The notes under the pieces were generated by a model that worked only from the letters and a program-made list of their open reading frames with translations, made no database searches and was not told the DNA's origin. From contig JAFXVR010000059.1 in NCBI GenBank assembly GCA_017534885.1, positions 1 through 45,412 on the forward strand: DNA of 45,412 nucleotides, given 5' to 3'. The position numbers and the translations under genes are program-made. The stretch comes from Clostridia bacterium (GTDB lineage: Bacteria; Bacillota; Clostridia; Christensenellales; Aristaeellaceae). Positions 9,245 to 17,037 of this stretch are shown in pieces; within the stretch, counting starts at the first letter, position 1, and each line of letters opens with the position of its first letter.

Positions 9245-11284
9245 TTGGGCAGGCCGACGACTACCCAAATCGGCGGAAACACGATCTTCACCCAGGCCTA
9301 CAACACGGACGGCACCCTGCTTAGCCAGAGCTTTGCGAACGGCGGGCAGATGCGGTACGGATACGACAGCTACAAGTGGATGATCGGCAGCGCCACCGAA
9401 CTTGACAGCGGCTGGCGGTACCAGTATACCTACGGCGCGAACGGAGAGCTGGCAAGACTGACGGACAACAACCTGGGCCGGGTCATCCACAGTGAGTACG
9501 ACCTGACCGGCCGGCCCATGCGCAAGACCACGGAAGCGAGTGACGGCACACCGATCTACACCGGCGAGGTGTCCTACGACGACGAGCACGGCCTGCTGGC
9601 CAGCTTCATGGAGCGGATGGGCACGGAGAGCGGGAAGCATGTCACAGCCTTCACGTACGACGAGATCAACCGGTGCACAGGCGTGAGCTTTACCGCGCCG
9701 ACGGATACAAGCACCACGCACAGTATCAGTACCGCGCTGGACGGCTTCAGCCGGGTGACCACCAGAACCGTTTCAAATGGCAGCCATGATCTGACCACAA
9801 CCTACACCTACGCGGCTGGAGCAAACGGCGGCACCACCAGCAGCCGGGTTTCTACCATCTCGCAGATCAACTCCGCGCACAAACTGACCTACACCTACAC
9901 AAATGCCGGGCTGATCGCTTCTGTGAAGATTGGTACCAAGACCATCTCGTACACCTATGACGCCATCGGCCAGCTGACGCAGGTCAATGACCCGACTGAC
10001 ACCACGGCTGGAACCACCGGCACGACGTGGAAGTACACCTACGACTACGGCGGAAATATTCAAACCAAGAAGGCGTATGAGTACGGCACAACCACAGAGG
10101 TGCAGGCTCAGAGAATCGTCTACACCTATGGCAACAGCGCGTGGAAAGACCAGCTGACGAAGATCAAGATTGGCACAGGCACGGCCAAGACCATCTCCTA
10201 CGACGCCGTAGGCAATCCGTTGACAGACGGCACCTGGAGCTACACCTGGCAGGCCGGACGGCAGCTCAAACAGATGAGCAAAACCGGGGAGACGGTGCAG
10301 TTCTACTATAACGATGAGGGGCTGCGAGTCAGAAAGACAGCCACCACCACCGGCACAACAGAATACACCCTGCACGGCAAGCAGATCGTGCACATGACGA
10401 ACGGCACCAGCGAGCTGCACTTCTACTACGGGAGTGACGGAAAGCCGGCGTTTGTCAGGCTGGGGACGAGCTGGTACGCTTACGTGTATAACCTGCAGGG
10501 GGACGTCATCGCGCTGACGGACAGCAGCGGAACCGTGGTTGTTGAGTACCGGTATGACGCATGGGGGAAGCTGCTGGCGACGACCGGAACGTTGGCGAGT
10601 AGTCTGGGCAAGCTGAACCCGTTCAGGTACCGGGGGTATGTGTATGACGAGGAGACGGGGCTGTATTACTGTACAAGTCGACTTTATAATCCAAATATTG
10701 GGAAGTTCTCAAATACTGATGCACTAATAAAGGATAATCTGTATCAATACTGTTTATGCAGTCCAACAAACGCAGTTGATTCGGATGGGTATGATCCGTT
10801 TGTTGGGCAAACTTTTTTATCCCCTATGCCTAAAGAAGCCGCGGTTTCAGATGAAATCAGATCTTTGATAATACGACAGATACAGAATACGATTGAAAGG
10901 CAGAATAGTGCGAAAGGTATCGGATGTTTTGTAGCTGTAGAAATCAAACACATCTGTTATTCTGAAGAAAGTCAAAGGTATAGTGGTTCTGCTGTTGTAA
11001 AATGCGGTGTAATTGATAAAGAAGTGGAAAAGGACTATGTTGCAAAAATTGAGGAAAAAAGCGAAACTAGTCCTACTGTATGGTACTATATCGAATCATC
11101 AAGTTCGTCTCTTTGGTTGTCTAGCATGGCTGATTCTCTGCCGTCCATGACGGCTCAAGTTGCATGCAAAATAATCGATGCTGCCATTTCTTTTGTTTCA
11201 GTAGAATTTGGTGATTCACTTGAAATGTACCATACCGACACTAATTATATTATAACATACTTTGAATTGCGTGATGCGCCATGA
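9245..11284 (+). CDS. RHS-repeat protein with variable AT-rich C-terminal tip (probably 5'-truncated)
   Basis: The frame is open from about 9239 and the first usable start is TTG 9245, with no convincing ribosome site. No signal peptide is visible, so this is probably the 3' part of a larger gene. YD/RHS repeats fill about residues 1-400 (YDAIGQLTQVND, YTYDYGGNIQTKK, YDAVGNPLTDG). The conserved RHS core follows at about 395-500 (EYRYDAWGKLLAT, NPFRYRGYVYDEETGLYYCTSRLYNPNIGKF). In RHS/YD proteins the core forms a shell around a variable C-terminal domain that is often a toxin. Here the last about 180 residues (from DSDGYDPF) match nothing I recognise, and the DNA changes sharply to AT-rich at about 10,675, inside the core end. 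That is typical of swapped C-terminal tips. No catalytic toxin motif can be named. Confidence 0.8.
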   Translation: MGRPTTTQIGGNTIFTQAYNTDGTLLSQSFANGGQMRYGYDSYKWMIGSATELDSGWRYQYTYGANGELARLTDNNLGRVIHSEYDLTGRPMRKTTEASDGTPIYTGEVSYDDEHGLLASFMERMGTESGKHVTAFTYDEINRCTGVSFTAPTDTSTTHSISTALDGFSRVTTRTVSNGSHDLTTTYTYAAGANGGTTSSRVSTISQINSAHKLTYTYTNAGLIASVKIGTKTISYTYDAIGQLTQVNDPTDTTAGTTGTTWKYTYDYGGNIQTKKAYEYGTTTEVQAQRIVYTYGNSAWKDQLTKIKIGTGTAKTISYDAVGNPLTDGTWSYTWQAGRQLKQMSKTGETVQFYYNDEGLRVRKTATTTGTTEYTLHGKQIVHMTNGTSELHFYYGSDGKPAFVRLGTSWYAYVYNLQGDVIALTDSSGTVVVEYRYDAWGKLLATTGTLASSLGKLNPFRYRGYVYDEETGLYYCTSRLYNPNIGKFSNTDALIKDNLYQYCLCSPTNAVDSDGYDPFVGQTFLSPMPKEAAVSDEIRSLIIRQIQNTIERQNSAKGIGCFVAVEIKHICYSEESQRYSGSAVVKCGVIDKEVEKDYVAKIEEKSETSPTVWYYIESSSSSLWLSSMADSLPSMTAQVACKIIDAAISFVSVEFGDSLEMYHTDTNYIITYFELRDAP

Positions 11285-11357
11285 ACGATTAACTATAATA
11301 GATATCAAGCAACTGATAAACAGCGTTTATTTCTGAAGTGAAAGGGAGGGCATCTGC

Positions 11358-12179
11358 ATGGTGAAAGAGATAGTCAAAATGACAGTAATGTTTCTTGCAA
11401 CAGTACTTATTCTGTCCATTGGGTCAGGAAGTATCAGTAATCATGACTCAACACAGTACGTCATAACAGAATTTGAATTGTATGATTCTCTGCCTGACCA
11501 GGCAGACAACGAGGAGAGCCCGGAAAACCCGAACCCCGATTTGTGCGACCCGGAATACAGAATCATACGCTTTGGCCATTATGAACAAGACGGAAATGAA
11601 AACAATGGGCTTGAAGAAATCGAGTGGCTTGTGCTGGAAACAGATCCTCAGGAAAACAAGGCGCTGATCATCAGCTTGTACGGTCTTGATGCAATAGTTT
11701 TCGACCCTGCCGATTATTGTACATGGGAAGACAGCAGCATTCGCGGGTGGCTGAATGAATCGTTCTTCCTGAGGGCCTTCACGGAGGAGGAACAGCAGCG
11801 AATCATCCCGGCAAGCGTATCTGTGTCAACCTACTATCCGGCATCAGACAGCAATATGGCAAAGGGCGAGCTGCCGGAGCCTACAGAAGACAGGGTGTTT
11901 TTGCTGACCTATGATGAAGCAAAACAGTATTTTCCAACAGCTTCTTTACGCAGATGCAAGCCAACAGAAATGACAACCCAAGTCATAGAATCCACATGGC
12001 TGCTTACTCATGTTCGTGAAGATGGCTACTTTGATTGGAATACACGTACCATATATGAAGGGAACGACAGGGTTATCACTATTAATGAAAGAGGTAATTT
12101 TCATACTAGTGTTTTTTGGTCAAGAAACCAGATAAGACCTGTGATATGGGTCGATTATGCAATTACATCTGTCGAATAG
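11358..12179 (+). CDS. Secreted DUF6273-domain protein
   Basis: A 273-residue protein with a start supported by GAGGG 10 nt upstream. Residues 1-30 form a signal peptide or signal anchor (MVKEIVKMTVMFLATVLILSIGSGS) without a lipobox cysteine. After an acidic, Pro/Asn-rich linker the rest looks like DUF6273: RIIRFGHYEQDG, IEWLVLETDPQENKALIIS, WEDSSIRGWLNESFFLRAFTEEEQ and the terminal RPVIWVD. The domain's function is unknown; it is common in secreted clostridial proteins and also opens the giant protein at 1303-8370. It lies 73 bp after the RHS tip and has the same AT-rich composition. Its residues 29-44 (HDSTQYVITEFELYD) resemble the last residues of the RHS protein (HTDTNYIITYFELRD). It could be an accessory or immunity partner of the tip, but that is inference. 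Confidence 0.75.
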   Translation: MVKEIVKMTVMFLATVLILSIGSGSISNHDSTQYVITEFELYDSLPDQADNEESPENPNPDLCDPEYRIIRFGHYEQDGNENNGLEEIEWLVLETDPQENKALIISLYGLDAIVFDPADYCTWEDSSIRGWLNESFFLRAFTEEEQQRIIPASVSVSTYYPASDSNMAKGELPEPTEDRVFLLTYDEAKQYFPTASLRRCKPTEMTTQVIESTWLLTHVREDGYFDWNTRTIYEGNDRVITINERGNFHTSVFWSRNQIRPVIWVDYAITSVE

Positions 12180-12186
12180 TGAGCGT

Positions 12187-12374
12187 TCAATGTTCCACGC
12201 CTGAACAACCAAATACCGACTGCATCTCTTCGATCCAAGGCAACAAATCGTCAACAGGAATCTGGGGATCACCGGTGAACCGTTCCGGCAGCACAGACAG
12301 CAGATAAGTCTCCGGGATGAGCCCGTTAGCCTTCGCGGTTTCCAGCACGGCGAAGATGATCACACTGGTATCAA
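12187..12374 (-). pseudogene. IS66-family transposase, C-terminal remnant
   Basis: The minus strand encodes SVIIFAVLETAKANGLIPE, LLSVLPERFTGDPQ and LPWIEEMQ, then TGA. This is the C-terminus of an IS66 TnpC transposase and closely resembles the better-preserved remnant at 15026-15367. The upstream catalytic part is missing, and a short deletion removes residues next to TYLLSV. Confidence 0.8.
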
Positions 12375-12479
12375 TATTTCAACAAACGGTTTTGGTGCCC
12401 AACCAGTTTTTATGTTTCTCTGTTTACGCATTTGCGGGAACAAACAACCCTCAACGACCCAAATAAGGAGGCCTACATC

Positions 12480-14861
12480 ATGAAACGCATCTTAGCACTG
12501 GCGCTGGCGTTATGCTTTGCGCTCGGGCTGACAGGCCGCGCGGAGGAGCTGGGGCTGGATCTGCTGCTGGAAGAAATCGAGACGGCGGCGGAGATGGACA
12601 AGGCTCTGGACCTCAACGTGTCGGCCATTCAGTCCTACGGGTACAGCCTGGCCGAGATCCTCGCGGACACGGACAAGCTGAAGCTGGCCACGGCGGGCCT
12701 GCTGATCCCCCTGAGCCGCGTGACCTACGAACAGTTCGGCCCGACGAATTACTCCACGATCCTCGCGGGCAGCACGCCGGATGGCGCTTACTTCCAGGTG
12801 GCGGTCTACCTGGCCGCGGTGCCCAGGGAGCCTGTCCGGGTGGTGCGCTGGGCGGTGGGCTCGGCCACGGCCCTGTACGAGGACGCTGACTGCGACGCCA
12901 ATGACTACGAGAGCCGCATGCGCAGCGATCCGACCCGCTACTGGGGTCAGCGCTTCTCCTTCAGCGCGGGGGCGCTCCAGGATGAGCTGCTGGCCATCCG
13001 CCTCCGCGAGGTGGAAGTGGGCGTGCCGGAGGCTCAGCTGACCCTCTCTGACCTGGTGGCCTACCCGGAGGGCGGGATGACGGTCTCGGTCATCGCGCCT
13101 GAGGTGCGCGGGGGCAGCGGACAGTGCATCCTGACCTATTTCCTGAGGAGCCAGGAGGGCGCCGCCACCGAGCCGGTGGTAACGAACGCCCTGCAATTCC
13201 AGCTGACCGCCTCCTCTCCGGGGGTCTGGCAGGCGGTGGTGAACGCCAGGGACACGGTCACCAGCCAGACCGCCCAGGCCGAGAGCGACTGGTTCCCCGT
13301 CGCCCTGGAACCGCTGACAGTCCAGCCCGCCACCTTTGAGCTTTCCCCGGACAAGCGGTCCATCTTCATCGACCGGCCGGCCATCACGGGCGGCAGCGGA
13401 AAGTTCACCATTGCCTACAATATCTATGACGACCAGTCCCAGCCCGTCAACTACTTCTACTCCGACGAGGAGCGGGTGGCGGCCACCCCGGGCTACACCG
13501 GCCTCTTCAACGTGTTCATTGTGGTGACGGACACGGCGACGGGCGAAAAGAACATCCAGAACATCGGCTGGCAGAACCTGCTGGGCGACACCGAACTGGA
13601 GCCGCTGGCGGTGGAGCCCGCCGCCTTCGAGGTTTCCCCGGACAAAAAGTCCATCTTCATCGACCGGCCGGCCATCACGGGCGGCAGCGGCCAGCTCACC
13701 GTGGCCTATAACATTTATGACGCCGAGTCCAACCCGGTCAACTACTTCTATTCCGACGAGGAGCGGGTGGCGGCCACGCCGGGCTACGCGGGCCTTTTCA
13801 ACGTGTTCATCGTGGTGACTGATCTGGTGACCGGCGAGCAGGACATCCAGAACATCGGCTGGAACAAGCTGAAGGGCGAAGAAGAAGATGAAATCGTCGT
13901 GGCCGTGGTCTGCGAAGGCCCTGTGGACGACGTTTCCGTGGACCGGATGGTATACAACGCGGTCCGGAGCTACTGTGAGAGCAACGGCGTCCATTTCCTG
14001 ATCGCTTCCGTGGAAGCGCCCGCCTTCACCTCGGTGGATGAAGCCGTGTCGGTGGACGCCAACGTGATTTTCCTGTCCGGCTTCGCCTTCATGGAGGATA
14101 TGCAGACCTACATGGTCCAGTTTCCCGAGGTCAGGTTCATTGGCCTGGACTTCACATTAGACGAGGAGCCGACGGAGAATGTATGGGTAGTCTCCTTCCG
14201 GGAGGATCAGGCGGGCTTCCTGGCCGGCTACGCGGCCGTGGCCTTAGGATACACCCACCTGGGCTTCGTGGGCGGCATGGACGTGCAGTCCGTCGTCAAC
14301 TACGGCGAAGGCTTTGTCCGGGGCGCGGATCAGGCCGCTCAGGACCTGGGCTTGGATCAGGTCACCGTCGACTACACCTACACGGGCCAGTTCTTCCAGG
14401 ATGACTGGATCCGCACCCTCGCCGGCGAGATGTACGACGGGGGCACGGAGGTCATCTTCACCTGCGGCGGCGCCATCTGCATATCCGTGGCCGAGGCGGC
14501 CCAGGGCCGGCCGGACGCTAAGGTCATCGGCGTGGACATTGACCAGCAGGGCTTCTTTGACAGCTACCGCAGCGGCATGACCCTCACCAGCGCCGTCAAG
14601 GGCTTTGACACCGCCGTGATCACCGCCCTGGACGCCATCATCGACGGGGACAAGTGGGACGAGCATGCCGGCCGGAGCGAAACCTTAGGCGTCATCGGTG
14701 CCGCCCCCGGCAGCAACTTTGTCCGCCTGGCCCCCTCCACCCGCTTCGGCGGCAGCTTCACCGAGCAGGTCTATCGCACCATCCTGCAGGGCCTGGCCCG
14801 CGGCGCCTACCCCCTGCACGGCCTGGACGGGCTGACGGTGGTGCAGGTGGTGAGGAAGTGA
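12480..14861 (+). CDS. Secreted BMP-family (basic membrane protein) substrate-binding-like protein with tandem repeats
   Basis: A 793-residue protein. The ATG at 12480 is preferred because AAGGAGG lies 8 nt upstream and it gives a signal peptide (MKRILALALALCFALGLTGRAEE). Residues about 25-180 are unassigned. A diverged repeat (RGGSGQ) spans about 180-275, and two near-identical 97-residue repeats follow (276-372 and 373-469), each with SIFIDRPAITGGSG, NYFYSDEERVAATPGY and FNVFIVVTD. The C-terminal 320 residues (EIVVAVVCEGPVDDVSVDR onward) are a BMP/PnrA-Med type domain, with DQAGFLAGYAA, LGFVGGMDVQSVVNYGEGFVRGA, IFTCGGAICISVAE and VIGVDIDQQG. BMP proteins usually bind nucleosides for ABC import. 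Here the lipobox is absent and no permease is adjacent, so a surface sensor or binding role is as likely. It is followed by its own terminator. Confidence 0.85.
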   Translation: MKRILALALALCFALGLTGRAEELGLDLLLEEIETAAEMDKALDLNVSAIQSYGYSLAEILADTDKLKLATAGLLIPLSRVTYEQFGPTNYSTILAGSTPDGAYFQVAVYLAAVPREPVRVVRWAVGSATALYEDADCDANDYESRMRSDPTRYWGQRFSFSAGALQDELLAIRLREVEVGVPEAQLTLSDLVAYPEGGMTVSVIAPEVRGGSGQCILTYFLRSQEGAATEPVVTNALQFQLTASSPGVWQAVVNARDTVTSQTAQAESDWFPVALEPLTVQPATFELSPDKRSIFIDRPAITGGSGKFTIAYNIYDDQSQPVNYFYSDEERVAATPGYTGLFNVFIVVTDTATGEKNIQNIGWQNLLGDTELEPLAVEPAAFEVSPDKKSIFIDRPAITGGSGQLTVAYNIYDAESNPVNYFYSDEERVAATPGYAGLFNVFIVVTDLVTGEQDIQNIGWNKLKGEEEDEIVVAVVCEGPVDDVSVDRMVYNAVRSYCESNGVHFLIASVEAPAFTSVDEAVSVDANVIFLSGFAFMEDMQTYMVQFPEVRFIGLDFTLDEEPTENVWVVSFREDQAGFLAGYAAVALGYTHLGFVGGMDVQSVVNYGEGFVRGADQAAQDLGLDQVTVDYTYTGQFFQDDWIRTLAGEMYDGGTEVIFTCGGAICISVAEAAQGRPDAKVIGVDIDQQGFFDSYRSGMTLTSAVKGFDTAVITALDAIIDGDKWDEHAGRSETLGVIGAAPGSNFVRLAPSTRFGGSFTEQVYRTILQGLARGAYPLHGLDGLTVVQVVRK
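13305..13886 (+). repeat. Tandem 291-bp coding repeat, two units
   Basis: Units 13305-13595 and 13596-13886 each encode 97 residues starting LEPL(T/A)V(Q/E)PA. The shared stretch around GACCGGCCGGCCATCACGGG is identical between them. The unit is a multiple of three, so copy number could change by recombination without a frameshift. Confidence 0.9.
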
Positions 14862-14931
14862 GGGTTCCGCGAGCATCCCTGACCGGGCCTCCCTGACGAA
14901 AGGACGGAAAGGCCAATCTGACCCCAAATGC

Positions 14932-14985
14932 AAAACCGCGGTCCCGGAAAGAAGAATCCGGGGCCGCGGTTTCAACGGTTTTGTT
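14932..14985 (+). terminator. Terminator after the BMP-domain gene
   Basis: A long GC-rich stem pairs AAACCGCGG (14933-14941) with CCGCGGTTT (14964-14972), and inner CCCGGA/TCCGGG pairs extend it. TTTT follows about 10 nt downstream. Confidence 0.7.
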
Positions 14986-15025
14986 CGATTCGGCCGGCTT
15001 CTCGTAAGCGCTCAATGATTCCACG

Positions 15026-15367
15026 TTAAGCCCGGAATCTGCTCTGCATTTCCTCACTCCAAGGCATCAAATCATCAACAGATGCCTGGGGATCGGCAGC
15101 GAACCGCTCCGGCAGCACCGACAACAGGTAGTTCAGATAGGCTTCAGGGTTGAGCCCGTTGGCCTTCGCGGTTTCCAGCACGGTGAAGACAATCACGCTG
15201 GCATTGGCCCCGGCCTGGGTGTCGCAGAAAAGCCAATTCTTCCGACCGACCACAACAGGCCGAATTGCGTTCTCCACCTGGTTGTTGCTGATCTCGATCT
15301 CACCGTGGTCGAGGAAGGCGCAGAGGTACTCCCGCTGGTTCAGGGAGTATGATGCATAGGGGAACTT
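15026..15367 (-). pseudogene. IS66-family transposase, C-terminal remnant
   Basis: The minus strand encodes about 114 residues typical of the IS66 TnpC C-terminus: LNQREYLCAFLDHGEIEISN, NQVENAIRPVVVGRKNWLF, VFTVLETAKANGLNPEAYLN and LPWSEEMQSRFRA. The acidic residue in the DNN-type motif region is replaced by SNN, and everything N-terminal, including two catalytic Asp motifs, is missing. Sequence upstream (15368-15400) is unrelated. No terminal inverted repeats of IS66 were identified. Confidence 0.88.
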
Positions 15368-15483
15368 CTGGGTACAACGGGAATAACAACTGAATAGCAT
15401 TTTCTGGCAGTTGGCTTATGCCGACCGCCAGTTTTTCATTCAGCCTGTTGGGCTTTTTTGACTCCTCCTCGAGGAGACATAGT

Positions 15484-15544
15484 AGCGATCAATGACTCCA
15501 CGTTAAGCCCGGAATCTGCTCTGCATCTCCTCGCTCCAAGGCAT
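15484..15544 (-). repeat. Second copy of the IS66 transposase 3' end (61 bp)
   Basis: This is about 92% identical by eye to 15007-15067, the last codons of the IS66 remnant plus the following bases. It is flanked by two copies of a TGACTCCTCCT-(C/T)-GAGG element (15458 onward and 15545 onward). From 15368 to 15637 I see no intact gene, only this debris. Confidence 0.7.
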
Positions 15545-15637
15545 TGACTCCTCCTTGAGGGGACAGAGTTTATGCGTAAGTCTGCGATCAATGACACTCC
15601 GCCAGTTTTCAAGAATACTACTGCATATACCGTCCAA

Positions 15638-15739
15638 ATTGCGCAGCCAAACCGGCGAAATTGAGCATGCTTTCCGCTGGAATTGAGCATTGGTTCCGGG
15701 CGAATTGAGCAGGGTTTCCGCGCAAGTTGAATATTGACA
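15638..15739. repeat. Four-to-five unit 22-bp repeat, probable IS21-family end
   Basis: ATTGAGCA-type cores start at 15638 (ATTGCGCA), 15660, 15682, 15704 and 15726 (GTTGAATA), exactly 22 bp apart, with TTTCCG in the linkers. The block finishes TTGACA at 15734-15739, so read from the other strand it begins TGTCAATATT. IS21-family elements are known to start with TGT and to carry multiple repeats of this length at their ends. No istA or istB gene remains. Confidence 0.6.
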
Positions 15740-15870
15740 GTGAAAAAGTCGGATAGTATCATGATATTGCTTTAGCCGTAACGGAGGATAGTGCAACGCT
15801 GAGAAGCGACATGAGCGCCGCATACGGGGTTGGCGGGGAGAGTGATGCTACCGACATCGCTCTCTTCCTC

Positions 15871-16020
15871 TACCATTTCGTTGAAGCCGTCCCGGTGCTT
15901 TGTGGAGACGGCGCTGATGCCCTCGTCGGTGTAGACTTTCACGAAAACCCAATCTGGATGAGAATGTATGAACTGGGTGTAGTAATCCACCTGGGCCTCA
16001 TAGCTGGTGAACTGCTCATG
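15871..16020 (-). pseudogene. Serine recombinase N-terminal scrap
   Basis: The minus strand encodes about 50 residues, SYEAQVDYYTQFI, WVFVKVYTDEGISAVSTKHR and DGFNEM. This is the conserved region of a resolvase-type catalytic domain just after the active-site serine (normally QxxSYEAQ). Homology begins and ends abruptly. It is therefore a fragment and does not belong to the recombinase at 2-934, which is on the other strand. Confidence 0.85.
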
Positions 16021-16130
16021 TGTTACTCCCACCCTGATAGTGTTATCTCCGGCGTCAACGATGTTACCTTTCACCCTGACAGTGTTACCATCGTCTCCAG
16101 CGATGTTACCTTCACAGAATATGTGTTACC
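16021..16130. repeat. 21-bp repeat array A (TGTTACC cores)
   Basis: TGTTA(C/T)(C/T) cores start at 16021, 16041, 16062, 16083, 16104 and 16124, a spacing of 20-21 bp. Two inverted copies (GGTAACA) lie at 16142 and 16152. Units 16030-16071 and 16072-16113 also form a 42-bp direct repeat. Since 21 is divisible by three, on the minus strand the array reads as an in-frame heptapeptide repeat running into the recombinase scrap, so it may be coding rather than regulatory. Confidence 0.75.
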
Positions 16131-16187
16131 CCGCCCCAAAAGGTAACACAAGGTAACATTGTATCAAACCTGACGTTGCTTTCCACA

Positions 16188-16232
16188 TCACAACCCTAAT
16201 CTTGATACGAGATTGGGGTTGTGACTTTTTTG
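16188..16232 (+). terminator. Intrinsic terminator in the mobile-element region
   Basis: A 14-bp stem (TCACAACCCTAATC at 16188-16201 with GATTGGGGTTGTGA at 16211-16224, one G-U pair) is followed by CTTTTTTGG. It lies between repeat arrays A and B and is not attached to any intact gene. Confidence 0.85.
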
Positions 16233-16332
16233 GCTTTAAGCCCTGATTTCACGGCATTTCCGGGCAAGCATCGTATGCGTGTAAGCCACTCTGCGGGCCT
16301 TTTTAGCCCCTCGACCTCCCTTTCCCCATGGG

Positions 16333-16440
16333 TTACTGGTATACGATGAAATGAGAATCGTATGCCAGTACGCGAGTATCGTATGGTAGTAACCCCGCAT
16401 CGTATACCAGTACCCGAGAATCGTATGACAGTACCTACGA
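16333..16440. repeat. 21-bp repeat array B (ATCGTAT cores)
   Basis: ATCGTAT occurs at 16357, 16378, 16399 and 16420, exactly 21 bp apart, each followed by a (G/A)nCAGTAC-like half. An inverted copy (TTACTGGTATACGAT) ends at 16347 and an isolated ATCGTATG sits at 16270. Both strands have an open frame through the array (heptads VLxYDSR on minus, RMxVxxx on plus). The array abuts the phage tail remnant. Apart from arrays A and B and the terminator, 16131-16440 holds nothing recognisable. Confidence 0.85.
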
Positions 16441-16782
16441 GTTTATAAGCGCCTGTACCCGCCTGCGGAGGACATTACCCTGACAGCCAGCGGCATGACG
16501 ATACACAATCCGGGGACTGTGCCTGCATGGCCAAAGCTCACGCTGTACGGCAGCGGGACGATCACGTTGATTACCTACAGCGGCGCGGTCGTATTAAGCG
16601 GAATCGGTAATGGCATCGTGCTGGACTGGGAGGCGCAGGAATGTACCAGCCTGGACGGCGGAGCCTTGCTGAACGACAAGGTGGACGGCGATCCGCAGTA
16701 TCTGCCGTCCGGGAACAGCGTGATCAGCTGGACAGGAACAGTATCCCGGTTGGTAGTGACACCGAATTGGCGGTATTTATAA
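16441..16782 (+). pseudogene. Phage distal tail (Dit)-like protein, C-terminal remnant
   Basis: The open frame encodes ITLTASGMTIHNPGTVPAWP, KLTLYGSGTITL, VLDWEAQECTSLDGG and a terminal VTPNWRYL. This is the C-terminal half of a siphophage distal tail protein (NPGTxxAxPxLxxYGSGxxTL). The N-terminal belt domain is missing; repeat array B lies where it should be. In siphophages the next gene encodes the tail-associated protein. Its remnant is found at 18453, on the other side of the inserted MFS gene. Confidence 0.75.
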
Positions 16783-16874
16783 CGCTTGCCACCTTCCGAA
16801 ATCATCCGATTTCTGCTATAATAATTCCGAGCCAGGGTGCTCATTAAAGTGTTTTATCTTTGAATTTAACAGGG

Positions 16875-16880
16875 TATAAT
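16875..16880 (+). promoter_or_regulatory. Possible -10 box of the MFS efflux gene
   Basis: A consensus TATAAT lies about 42 bp upstream of the leader ORF. The -35 region at 17 bp (TTTTAT) is weak. An extended -10 (TGCTATAAT, ending 16822) further upstream is an alternative. Confidence 0.4.
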
Positions 16881-16922
16881 TCCCTGAAATGGGATATTTG
16901 AATGAAAAAGAGGTGAATCCGG

Positions 16923-16961
16923 ATGAAGCGCTGCATTGTTTCCGCTCCATGCAGAGCCTGA
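16923..16961 (+). CDS. Short leader peptide upstream of the MFS efflux gene
   Basis: Twelve codons, MKRCIVSAPCRA, are preceded by an AGAGGTG ribosome site. The last codons and the TGA lie inside the 5' arm of the terminator-like hairpin at 16952-17010. That arrangement is expected when ribosome stalling on the leader decides whether the hairpin forms. Short leaders of this kind are known for inducible macrolide resistance genes (erm, mef). The peptide itself matches none that I know. Confidence 0.5.
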   Translation: MKRCIVSAPCRA

Positions 16962-17010
16962 GGAATCTGTATGGAGGAATAACCGGAGTCCTCAGGCTTT
17001 GCTCTTTTGT
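16952..17010 (+). terminator. Attenuator hairpin in the MFS leader
   Basis: CAGAGCCTGAGGA (16952-16964) pairs with TCCTCAGGCTTTG (16989-17001) over 13 bp including one G-U, then CTCTTTTGTT follows. The hairpin is upstream of the MFS ribosome site, so it can only act as a premature terminator of the MFS transcript. A competing antiterminator pairing was not resolved by eye. Confidence 0.65.
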
Positions 17011-17037
17011 TACAAAGAAAGAAAAGGAGCAAAGATC

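Noticed and set aside
9010..11284. One continuous RHS gene from 9010 to 11284 by programmed frameshift
   Set aside because: The 370-bp repeat offset, lack of a slippery sequence and duplicated unit are better explained by recombination between repeats.
15638..16440. CRISPR array
   Set aside because: The 21-22-bp units are contiguous with no unique spacers of constant length, and no cas gene is near.
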